Origin: DATKMG01 sp035541995
GTDB lineage: Bacteria; Acidobacteriota; Terriglobia; Versatilivoradales; Versatilivoraceae
Assembly: GCA_035541995.1 (NCBI GenBank)
Contig: DATKMG010000282.1
Location: 1-14,541 of the forward strand
DNA: 14,541 bases
Direction: 5' to 3'
The notes under the pieces are model-generated. The model was not told the origin of the DNA. It did no database searches and saw only the letters and a program-made list of their open reading frames with translations. Position 1 is the stretch's first letter. Each line of letters opens with the position of its first letter. Positions 7,790 through 14,490 of this stretch are shown in pieces. The position numbers and the translations under genes were made by a program.

Positions 7790-7843
7790 GTGCAGGAAGA
7801 GTTTCGGGAGAGACCCCTCCTTTCAAAGTTCAAAACGGCGCAT

Positions 7844-7849
7844 ATTATA
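7844..7849 (-). promoter_or_regulatory. Possible -10 element upstream of the PilZ gene
   Basis: A perfect TATAAT on the minus strand lies in the 62-bp gap between the acetyltransferase and PilZ genes. No good -35 is found 16-18 bases upstream, so this is weak as a promoter by itself. Confidence 0.3.
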
Positions 7850-7851
7850 GG

Positions 7852-8439
7852 CTAATTCTTGTTTGAGGCGCATTCCAAATGTGCGCTTTGGGCTACGAAG
7901 TCCAAAACCATGAAGAAGCCATCTGTGTTATCGGCATAGTACCTTTTCATTTTCCGTGCAATCCGAAATCGGAATTTCCGGTAAAGGCCTAGTGCTTCCC
8001 GATTTGTCACTGCCACCTCCAGCTGGACCCTTGCGACCTTCACGGAGGCCGCCAACTGCAAGACCGCGCCTAACAGCCACTTCCCGATCCCCAGTCCTTG
8101 ATATTGAGGCAAGACGTCTAGAGTAACCAAATGGATGTGCTTCTCCCTTTTTTGATGAATGACCAGCGCAAAGCCTATGATCTGCCAATCATACTCGGCG
8201 ATAAAAGTCGTTGCCGACCGATGCCGAAGATACTCCAACAATTGATCCTTGTTATAGGCAAGCGCCGCTGGGAAACAGAGCGAGTCAATCTTGGCAAGGG
8301 TGGCTACATCGCGAGGCTTAAAATCTCTGAGCCGTAGCTTGGCCCACCAGAAACCTCTCCGCCCGAACCGGCCTTCTCGCCGAGACAACCCCGAACGAGG
8401 GGGACAATGAGGAGTGGAATTGAGTGGTAGATTTTTCAA
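7852..8439 (-). CDS. GNAT acetyltransferase, RimI-like
   Basis: GNAT enzymes transfer an acyl group from acyl-CoA to an amine; RimI-type members acetylate protein N-termini such as that of ribosomal protein S18. The fold spans about residues 35-178: LRLRDFKPRDVATLAKIDSLCF (beta1/alpha1), FIAEYDWQIIGFALV, LVTLDVLPQYQGLGIGKWLL (acetyl-CoA loop Q-x-x-G-x-G near 112-119), then VQLEVAVTNREALGLYRKFRFRI and MKRYYADNTDGFFMVLDF, the last being typical of the RimI group. Substrate is not predictable, so I give no symbol. The start is uncertain: the first 34 residues are Arg-rich and outside the fold, the first codon is TTG, and no ribosome binding site is clear; TTG at 8388 is an alternative. It follows the small upstream gene by 13 bases, so the two are probably co-transcribed. 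Confidence 0.88.
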   Translation of the reverse strand: MKNLPLNSTPHCPPRSGLSRREGRFGRRGFWWAKLRLRDFKPRDVATLAKIDSLCFPAALAYNKDQLLEYLRHRSATTFIAEYDWQIIGFALVIHQKREKHIHLVTLDVLPQYQGLGIGKWLLGAVLQLAASVKVARVQLEVAVTNREALGLYRKFRFRIARKMKRYYADNTDGFFMVLDFVAQSAHLECASNKN

Positions 8440-8452
8440 TGGGGAATGACGG

Positions 8453-8698
8453 CTAGACCTGTTTACCGAGTTCTTCCTCTTCCCCCAGGTGATACAGTCT
8501 GCCCTGCCGCCGGTGAAATTCTAACTGCTTTTCCTCGGAGTCAATCAGTGCATTGATGTACTCCAGGACCTTCTCATTGCCCGCCGGAGAAAGCATCCCC
8601 AGGCGATTGAGAATTGCAGTCCTCAGTTTAGCTTCAAAACTCGTTATGGACTCTTGGCCCACTCCAGGTTCCTTCTTCTTTGAAGTCTGGCTGTCCAT
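8453..8698 (-). CDS. Small charged hypothetical protein
   Basis: I do not recognise this 81-residue protein. It is hydrophilic and mostly helical by eye. A Lys-rich start is followed by SFEAKLRTAILNRLGMLSPAGNEKVLEYINALIDSEEKQ (in pieces, about residues 20-57) and an acidic tail, with no Cys pairs, signal peptide or membrane segment. It could be a small regulatory or adaptor protein. I chose the ATG at 8698 over 8707 because GGAGG (8708-8712) would abut the first ATG directly but lies 9 bases from the second, a normal spacing. A good promoter is at 8758-8786. The RimI-like gene begins 13 bases after its stop, so a shared transcript is likely. Confidence 0.75.
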   Translation of the reverse strand: MDSQTSKKKEPGVGQESITSFEAKLRTAILNRLGMLSPAGNEKVLEYINALIDSEEKQLEFHRRQGRLYHLGEEEELGKQV

Positions 8699-8707
8699 GG
8701 TTTCCAT

Positions 8708-8712
8708 CCTCC
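8708..8712 (-). promoter_or_regulatory. Ribosome binding site deciding the start at 8698
   Basis: TTGGAGG ends immediately before an ATG at 8707 and lies 9 bases before the in-frame ATG at 8698. Only the second spacing is workable, so it fixes the start of the small charged protein. Confidence 0.65.
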
Positions 8713-8757
8713 AAGAACTCCGTTATACCTCACTGTGCCCGGAGCCTACCGAAAATG

Positions 8758-8786
8758 ACTATAGAACCTGTGAGGTTGTTAATCAA
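8758..8786 (-). promoter_or_regulatory. Putative sigma-70 promoter for the small protein / GNAT pair, with overlapping palindrome
   Basis: On the minus strand TTGATT (8781-8786), a 17-base spacer and TATAGT (8758-8763) make a good promoter. A 5-base-arm inverted repeat, GGTTG (8774-8778) and CAACC (8784-8788), straddles the -35 element and could be an operator, though arms this short can arise by chance. Confidence 0.5.
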
Positions 8787-8882
8787 CCCAAATCTTCGAA
8801 TCATTCCGGCCGCTGGAGGCGCCGAGCTTCGCGGGAATTTCAATGCGTGATTGAAGGGACTACTCGCAAGGAGTAACTGTGG

Positions 8883-9779
8883 TTAGTGCCGCCCAACACG
8901 TCTATGAGTCAAGACAATTCCACCGATTACCACACTGGCTCCGACAACAAAATTGCGGCTTAGTCTCTCAGAGAGCAAAACCACTGAAGCAATCGTTGTA
9001 ATGACGGGCTGGAGATAAGTCAGTGAAGCGAGACTGGATGCGGAGATGCGCCGAAGGGCATAATAGAAAATAAGTTGCGCTACGACTGAAGAAAGGGCTG
9101 CCACATAGACAAACGCGGCATAACCAGCCCAGTTGAGCGCAAACCAGTTGGCTTTGAGAATCAGAGGAAGCCCCAGCGGGAGAAAGAGCCCAGCCCCGGC
9201 CAGGTAGGTAAATAACGTAGCGTTCAGGGCTCCATAGAGTGCAGCGGCATTCTTGCTAATAACGGTATAGTACGCAAAAGCAATTGAGCCTCCCAGGGTC
9301 AAGAGGTCTCCCACGAGGTGGTGCGTCTGGAACGTGAAGTCTTTTTCGAGATTCAGAAGAATCACTCCAGCAATCGAAACCACCATCCCGCTGACAGATG
9401 TAATCGTCAATCGTTCCTGCCCCCGCATCCACGCAAACAACAAGGTGAATACTGGACCAAAGGTCACAATGATGGCTGAATGGGCTACCGTAGTTTGGCT
9501 CAGCCCCATAACAAACAGGGTTTGATTGACGAACAACCCGAAGAAGGCGAGCTTTACAAAGTACCAGACCTGCTGTCGGCCTAGCTTTCGGTGGGTCAAT
9601 CGGTCTCCCCACAAGAGATAAATCAGGAGCAGAAGCAGGGCTGAGACGACTACCCGATAAGTTGTAACGCCGAAGGGAGATAAGAACCTCAGACATATCT
9701 TGAGTGCAATGAAGTTCCCGCACCATATAAGAACCATTGCGCTGGTGAAAAAACGGAATTTCAACCTTCTAGGCGACAT
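8883..9779 (-). CDS. EamA/DMT-family transporter
   Basis: This is a 298-residue inner-membrane protein with about ten hydrophobic helices arranged as two EamA repeats (roughly 10-143 and 155-288). Repeat two carries the typical SLTYLQPVITTIASVVLLSE segment before the last helix, and repeat one has the matching GPVFTLLFAWMRGQERL. Members of this superfamily export or take up amino acids, nucleosides and other small metabolites; substrate cannot be read from sequence. The start is the ATG at 9779; a TTG two codons earlier is possible. It overlaps the end of the amidohydrolase gene by 11 bases, so it is the last gene of a three-gene operon and may move the substrate or product of that enzyme. 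Confidence 0.9.
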   Translation of the reverse strand: MSPRRLKFRFFTSAMVLIWCGNFIALKICLRFLSPFGVTTYRVVVSALLLLLIYLLWGDRLTHRKLGRQQVWYFVKLAFFGLFVNQTLFVMGLSQTTVAHSAIIVTFGPVFTLLFAWMRGQERLTITSVSGMVVSIAGVILLNLEKDFTFQTHHLVGDLLTLGGSIAFAYYTVISKNAAALYGALNATLFTYLAGAGLFLPLGLPLILKANWFALNWAGYAAFVYVAALSSVVAQLIFYYALRRISASSLASLTYLQPVITTIASVVLLSERLSRNFVVGASVVIGGIVLTHRRVGRH

Positions 9780-11214
9780 GAACAAGTTTTTGGCGAATCG
9801 ATTCCGTCTGCTCGCGTAAAATCGAAAGATTTAACCCTTTCAGACAGCGGTCCTCCATGATTACCTCTCCGCCCACCATGACCAGAATTACATCACTGGA
9901 TCTTGAAGAGAAAACCAGAGTAGTCACGGGTGAATAAACGGGTTGGGCATGAATTTGGGAAAGATCAATGACAATGAGGTCTGCTTGCTTGTCTGTTTCG
10001 ATCGAACCGATCCGGGTGGCGAGTCCCAGTGCCTCCGCCCCACCTAGCGTAGCCATCCGCAGAATGTCCGCAGCTCCGATTGTCTCTGTCTGTTGCGCAT
10101 GCTCCTTGACCAATGGACGAGTTGACCAACAAGGGTTAAAGTAAGCTGCTCTCATCTCCTCAAAGAAATCCATATTGTTGTTACTCGCAACGCTGTCTGT
10201 CCCCAGTCCCACCCGTAAGCCGCCTTGGCGAAGTTTCTTCAAGTCGGCCGTCCCATGCCTTAGTTTCCAATTCGACTTGGGGCAGTGGGCGATGGAAGGC
10301 CCCGTCGCACGAAGAATCCCGAAATCTTGATCGCTAAGCCGGATGCAATGAACCAGAAGAGTCGATTCCCCAATCACTCCCAGGCGGTGGAGATACTCCA
10401 CGGGGGTACATTGGGGTGCCGACCAGACAATCCCTCGTTGCTGCCAAGCATCCATAATGGGACCAGAGCCACTTTCCAGCAGCTGACTTTCCGCTTCAGA
10501 CTCAGCGATATGAATGCAGATCGGAAGCCGTTCGGCCTGGGCCAAAAGATGAACTAACTTGAATAGCGGAGCGCTCACTGTATAGGGAGCATGGGGTGAT
10601 AGTCCCAAACTTACGCGGTGTTTTCGCAAGCCAACCGTGACGATGTCAGGGGGGCCGATCAGATGATCCAATGGATCTTCCGTGCTCAGGCCTTCCCAAT
10701 TCAAAATCCTGGCCCGCAGCGAGCACAATTTCTCCTTGCATCCCGCCAGCACAGACTCGGCCTCTTCCGCGTCTGGTGAGAATACTTCCTGATAAAGAAC
10801 GGCCCTCAAGCCTGTTCTAATGACTGCATCGAGACTCGCTCCCAAATCCATGGGGTCACCGACGGTCGTAATTCCCGAAAGTACGGCTTCAATCGCACCA
10901 AGCAAGGCGGACACACGAATGTCCTCGCGACTCAAAACCTGATATTTGGTCCAGGTTAATCTTCGAATCCAGTCCCAGAAGGAAAGGCCTTCGAGATATC
11001 CCCGCAGGATCGACAATTCAAGGTGGGAGTGAACATTGACAAAACCCGGAAGAATGGCAGCTTCTCCAAAATCGCGGACAGGATGGCCTGGAAATTGGCC
11101 TCGGACCCAATCGATCCTGCCAAAAGCGATAATCCTGTCCCCTTCAATGACAACGCCTCCTTGTTCAATCACGGGTGAGGATATCGGGACGAGCCATCTG
11201 GCCGAAAGGATCAT
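9769..11214 (-). CDS. Amidohydrolase-superfamily deaminase (MtaD/SsnA-like; aminofutalosine deaminase possible)
   Basis: This 481-residue cytosolic metal enzyme has complete active-site motifs: HSH (H62, H64) in FVNVHSHLELS, SPHAPY (H208), HIAESE (H235, E238), LLVHC (H289), IAHCPKSN (H310) and GLGTDSVASNN (D340). HxH, the later His and Asp are the usual metal ligands, and HxxE is typical of deaminases acting on adenosine-like or other N-heterocycles. GTDSVASNN and CPKSN place it with 5'-methylthioadenosine/S-adenosylhomocysteine deaminase, SsnA and chlorohydrolase relatives. The HLELS and FWDWI sequences also resemble aminofutalosine deaminase of the alternative menaquinone pathway, but no other mqn gene is in the window. 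Its ATG overlaps the stop of the COG3375-like gene (ATGA, 11211-11214), and the transporter gene overlaps its end. The superfamily is sure; the substrate is not. Confidence 0.92.
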   Translation of the reverse strand: MILSARWLVPISSPVIEQGGVVIEGDRIIAFGRIDWVRGQFPGHPVRDFGEAAILPGFVNVHSHLELSILRGYLEGLSFWDWIRRLTWTKYQVLSREDIRVSALLGAIEAVLSGITTVGDPMDLGASLDAVIRTGLRAVLYQEVFSPDAEEAESVLAGCKEKLCSLRARILNWEGLSTEDPLDHLIGPPDIVTVGLRKHRVSLGLSPHAPYTVSAPLFKLVHLLAQAERLPICIHIAESEAESQLLESGSGPIMDAWQQRGIVWSAPQCTPVEYLHRLGVIGESTLLVHCIRLSDQDFGILRATGPSIAHCPKSNWKLRHGTADLKKLRQGGLRVGLGTDSVASNNNMDFFEEMRAAYFNPCWSTRPLVKEHAQQTETIGAADILRMATLGGAEALGLATRIGSIETDKQADLIVIDLSQIHAQPVYSPVTTLVFSSRSSDVILVMVGGEVIMEDRCLKGLNLSILREQTESIRQKLVHVA

Positions 11215-11981
11215 ATCTCGGGGATATCCGGGACTTGGGATTGCAGATAATACTGGGCCCTCTGGCTCGTACTATTCACTTCGAAACCCACCACACAGTA
11301 ATTCTCCTGTAAAAGCCTTAACATCCGCTCGCGAAATTCCAGTTGTACCTGCAGAGCTGCCGGGGGATCATTCTTCCTAAGCTCGCCGAAATTCAGTGGG
11401 AGTTCAACCTTAAGTGCACAAGGAACGGCGGCTCCTCGCATCTCTTTGAGCCGGAAAGCCCTCACCCGCGGACTGTCAAGGTACCATTCAGCTATGAGCC
11501 GGTCAGTAGGCAGCCCGCGGTGAAGTGGGCTGCTGGAAATTCCGTAGATATTGACCAGGTACCTCCTGGAAATCGACCCCAGCAATTGAATATTGAGGCG
11601 TGCATTTCGAAACTCAAGTGGGTCAAATGTCCATTCGATCAGTCGAATTCCACGTGCAAGAGCTTCCTCCCGCTGAGCCCATTTCAAAGCACGGCCAACA
11701 CCGAGATTCTGGTACCCTGGCAAAACCCCCAACATGTGGGAATGGAGATACACCCTTCCATCTCTGAAACCCGGAAGGGCATTTAGAAACCCCACCACCT
11801 TTCCCTCGGAGTCCCTAGCTCCTAATACCTGCCCTCCAATGCGCGTGCAAACCACCAGCATTCTCAGAGGGACAACATCTACCTCTGCAAATCCCCACGC
11901 CTGTCGTTGCACATCAATACATTGGCGCAGCAATTCGATATCAGTCAGTTTTTCGATCCTGAATGTTGACGGCAAGAGCAT
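11211..11981 (-). CDS. COG3375-like GNAT acyltransferase
   Basis: The first 170 residues form a GNAT fold: a beta-1/helix region (FRIEKLTDIELLRQCIDVQ), VVGFLNALPGF, the acetyl-CoA loop in HSHMLGVLPGYQNLGVGRALK (80-100), and EWTFDPLEFRNARLNI (116-131) followed by RRYLVNIYG and DRLIAEWYL. The last three motifs are characteristic of the COG3375 family. A roughly 85-residue C-terminal extension is not part of the standard fold. In some bacteria a member of this group is the N-succinyltransferase paired with N-succinylamino-acid racemase in D-amino acid conversion; neither the racemase nor the desuccinylase is here, so that role is only a possibility. It is the first gene of the overlapping trio with the amidohydrolase and transporter, and is preceded by a strong promoter (12017-12045). 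Confidence 0.87.
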   Translation of the reverse strand: MLLPSTFRIEKLTDIELLRQCIDVQRQAWGFAEVDVVPLRMLVVCTRIGGQVLGARDSEGKVVGFLNALPGFRDGRVYLHSHMLGVLPGYQNLGVGRALKWAQREEALARGIRLIEWTFDPLEFRNARLNIQLLGSISRRYLVNIYGISSSPLHRGLPTDRLIAEWYLDSPRVRAFRLKEMRGAAVPCALKVELPLNFGELRKNDPPAALQVQLEFRERMLRLLQENYCVVGFEVNSTSQRAQYYLQSQVPDIPEI

Positions 11982-12016
11982 TGTCCAAGCAGTCCCTGAT
12001 CCCCATTTGGTTCGTA

Positions 12017-12045
12017 AATATACACGAGCGTCTAAAGGGGGTCAA
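12017..12045 (-). promoter_or_regulatory. Sigma-70 promoter for the acyltransferase/amidohydrolase/transporter operon
   Basis: On the minus strand TTGACC (12040-12045), a 17-base spacer and TATATT (12017-12022) closely match consensus, with a predicted leader of about 30 bases before the ATG at 11981. It sits in the 210-bp gap after the CPBP gene; I see nothing else definite in that gap and no clear terminator. Confidence 0.65.
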
Positions 12046-12191
12046 TGAAAGCAGGATCGCGGACGGCACTCCTACGAGAATAGAAGGCGGGAGTATCAAA
12101 AACTCAAAGAGAGTCAATGCACCGTTTGTTGCGGGACCCTCAATAGAATCGTCCTGGTATTCCGTCAGATATGCACCTGGATTCTTTGCTT

Positions 12192-13031
12192 CTAGATACT
12201 CAGCAACCCGCCTGCGTACAAATAGACCAGGTTGTAGAATACAAAGTCAGCAATAAAGTGACACAGGACGGCACTCTCCAACCCACCCCTCAAAAAGCAC
12301 AGGCAAAGGATCAGGCTGGCTAGGAAAGCGCTGGCGAACCCGAACAGTCCATGAGCAATTCCAAACAACAGGGAAGATATCAGGATCGAGAATAGCAGAG
12401 GAATCCATCGCGCTATGGCATGCCCGTGATCGACGAGCGGCTGGAAGATTCTCCTCAAGATGTAGAGAAAGCCCGTGAATAAGAGGAACCGGAAGACCAG
12501 CTCTTCGCAAATCGCAGCCCGCAAAGAATAAATCAACGAATCGTAAGGGCTCCGGATGAGCCGGATCCAGAGGGGCACCCGAGGGCTGTACCGGACAGGA
12601 ATGAATTGCCTGGTATAGACCAATCCGATCAATATCCCGGGAACAGCCCCGTAGAGCAGGAGAGTGAGCACCTTTCTGAATTGGCTTTGTGGTCTCTTCC
12701 ACAACAGTCCTTCAAAATGGACCTTTTGGGCAAAAACCAGTGCCAGAAAACAGCAGGAGGCGTAGAGCCCAAATTGCTGCAGGAGATTCAGTGGGCTGAA
12801 TTGCGGAGGAAGCTGGGTATTCATTTCAGAAAGCTCATTGACAATTCCCGCCGCGGCCCCTATGACCAAAGAAATCTGAAGTGAGTCCCTCAATGGCACA
12901 TTTTGAAAGAGGTGGCCCTGTTTCATAGGTTCCTTGCTGGTGCGGTTCCCTCGTGTCATTCCAGGGTGCAACTCAGCAATAAGTGGCTCCTCGTCCAGGC
13001 TGGCGCTTCCAATGTGTGGATCATCGGGCAT
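12192..13031 (-). CDS. CPBP-family intramembrane glutamic protease
   Basis: This 279-residue polytopic membrane protein carries all three CPBP (Abi/Rce1-like) motifs: EExxxR as E176-E177-LVF-R181, FxxxH as F223-GIA-H227, and HxxxD as H258-FIA-D262, each inside a hydrophobic helix. The conserved set suggests an active intramembrane protease, possibly acting on prenylated or small membrane peptides. In bacteria such proteins are linked to bacteriocin immunity, maturation or stress signalling, and the sequence does not decide which. The first 45 residues are hydrophilic and poorly conserved in appearance; ATG codons at residues 25 and 36 are alternative starts. It follows the PIG-L gene by 54 bases on the same strand, so the two may be co-transcribed. 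Confidence 0.88.
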   Translation of the reverse strand: MPDDPHIGSASLDEEPLIAELHPGMTRGNRTSKEPMKQGHLFQNVPLRDSLQISLVIGAAAGIVNELSEMNTQLPPQFSPLNLLQQFGLYASCCFLALVFAQKVHFEGLLWKRPQSQFRKVLTLLLYGAVPGILIGLVYTRQFIPVRYSPRVPLWIRLIRSPYDSLIYSLRAAICEELVFRFLLFTGFLYILRRIFQPLVDHGHAIARWIPLLFSILISSLLFGIAHGLFGFASAFLASLILCLCFLRGGLESAVLCHFIADFVFYNLVYLYAGGLLSI

Positions 13032-13085
13032 GAGATCTAAAGCTCCGGTTTAGCTGAGTCCTTGCCTTCGTAGAGATTCGCTTAT

Positions 13086-13856
13086 TCATATCCCCGCCAG
13101 CAAATCATTCGTTGGTCGGTGATCTAACCGCGGCCCCCAGGCCTGCCGAAAGACCTCGAAACGCAATAGCGGCACAGGATCCGACGAGCTGAAGAAAATT
13201 CGATCGATGGAAAGGTGCTGAGTCCTGTGGCTCTTCAAGGCCTGGATCTTGAGGGGAACCCAAGGCAGGATGTCAATGGCAAAGTCAACGCCCGGTTGAG
13301 AATAGCCATTCTCCATGCGGGCGAGTTCCCAGAAGGGAATCGGGGTCGTCCACAGAAGACGCTGGACTTGGTGTGGTTCGCCCGAATTCGTGCACCACCG
13401 ACTGTCAGCGGCTGCCGCAATGGCATCTGATGTGAACCGGCTGATGGCAATATGGTCCGGATGCAAATTGGTGCCATTGGGATCGAAAGAGATGACGACC
13501 TGAGGACGATGCTCTCGGATCAGAGCGACGAGTCTCTCTCGTATTTCCATATGGGGTACATCGCTCAGTTTCCGATCATGATAGCCTAGCAAGTGTACCT
13601 CTTCGACTCCCATTATTTTGGCTGCAGTTAATAATTCCTCTTCCCTCACTTTCGGTAGATCCTTGTACGCACAAACGGGTGGGTTGCCTGTCTTTCCTTC
13701 TTGTCCCAGGGTGGCAGTCACTAGAATTACTCCCGCACCTCTGGTCCTATACTTGGCGGTAACTCCAGCCGCAATAAAGCTCTCATCATCGGGGTGGGCG
13801 AGGCTCAGCAGAATAGTTCGGTCGGAAGTCACAGAATCAGCCTTCTTCGAGCCCAT
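13086..13856 (-). CDS. PIG-L/LmbE-family zinc deacetylase
   Basis: PIG-L proteins are zinc-dependent N-deacetylases, mostly on GlcNAc-containing glycoconjugates; bacterial members make mycothiol or bacillithiol precursors or modify glycans and antibiotics. The 256-residue product has AHPDDE (H21, D24) and the second zinc motif HPDH (H132-P-D-H135), giving the usual His-Asp-His metal site, with D23 as the likely general base. GQEGKTGNP, REEELLTAAKIMGV, LLGYHDRKLSD and VISFDPNGTNLHPDH are all family-typical. No signal peptide is visible, so it is cytosolic. The ATG at 13856 has no clear Shine-Dalgarno. A weak possible -10, TAAAAT (13883-13888 on this strand), lies upstream. No BshA- or MshA-type glycosyltransferase gene is nearby, so no thiol-cofactor role can be assigned. 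Confidence 0.93.
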   Translation of the reverse strand: MGSKKADSVTSDRTILLSLAHPDDESFIAAGVTAKYRTRGAGVILVTATLGQEGKTGNPPVCAYKDLPKVREEELLTAAKIMGVEEVHLLGYHDRKLSDVPHMEIRERLVALIREHRPQVVISFDPNGTNLHPDHIAISRFTSDAIAAAADSRWCTNSGEPHQVQRLLWTTPIPFWELARMENGYSQPGVDFAIDILPWVPLKIQALKSHRTQHLSIDRIFFSSSDPVPLLRFEVFRQAWGPRLDHRPTNDLLAGI

Positions 13857-14003
13857 TAAGGGAATTATTGATCATTAAGTCTATTTTAGCAGCCTAAAGT
13901 CAGCTAGTCACGATGCCACTGTCTCTCGGGTGCCATCCAAGGCGCGAAAGGCTATAGAGGAAACCCTTAGATTTTGTTGTCCCGAAGGAACGCGAGAAAG
14001 TAG

Positions 14004-14037
14004 CCGGTGGTTACGCGCCAGTGCGCGTTACCACCGG
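14004..14037. repeat. Near-perfect hairpin, 15-base arms and 4-base loop
   Basis: Arms 14004-14018 and 14023-14037 pair at 14 of 15 positions (one T/T mismatch at 14012/14029) around the loop CAGT. The arms begin CCGGTGGT and end ACGCGC. No T-run follows on either side, so a standard intrinsic terminator is unlikely; a REP-like repeat, a structured RNA or a factor-binding site are alternatives. Confidence 0.8.
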
Positions 14038-14468
14038 AACTCTTCCCCGAAATTCGTGCGAACCTAGGCAGGGGTTCCAGATATCCCAGGCCCTGCCGGG
14101 ACGCCACGAAATCAAGGGAAACAGTATTGGACCAGTGACGGCGTACCTTGCCTCGGGCTTGGGCTTGCCGCTGGCTACTCTTCTTCTGAAGCCTTCTCCA
14201 GCCTTCAACCTCACAACCTGTCACACTTTGAATCGCGCCATCCCCACTCGGCAGAAAGACGATAGGGCAGGATTCCCGGAAACCTGTCAAAGAGAGCCTC
14301 TAGTTGCCATGGGCTTATGGAACCGGAATCAGTTAGTCCTGTCATGGAATAAGTCATAGGTGCTCATCCTCAAAATGAGATTCGTTCTCCGCTCAGAGCG
14401 ACCTGGGCACGAGGTGAGTTCCTAGCATCCTAGGCCAGGGATGACCGAGGCCAAGATCATATTTTCGG

Positions 14469-14474
14469 TATAAT
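14469..14474 (+). promoter_or_regulatory. -10 element for a gene starting beyond the window
   Basis: A perfect TATAAT lies 57 bases before the strong ribosome binding site at the window end. I see no good -35 at 16-18 bases, so an activator or another sigma factor may be involved. A CGGT core (14466-14469) overlaps its first base. Confidence 0.45.
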
Positions 14475-14490
14475 CTCATTTTCCTCTTGC

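Noticed and set aside
9256..9726. 156-residue minus-strand open frame inside the EamA gene
   Set aside because: Alternative frame of a clear ten-helix transporter, no independent support.
2616..13856. The long run of minus-strand genes as a defence island, biosynthetic cluster or mobile island
   Set aside because: No integrase, transposase, nuclease, synthase core or attachment repeats are present, and separate good promoters split the run into ordinary housekeeping-type units.
14067..14097. Possible tRNA T-arm (GGGGT, 7-base loop, ATCCC)
   Set aside because: The loop lacks the TTC signature and no acceptor, D or anticodon arms fit around it.
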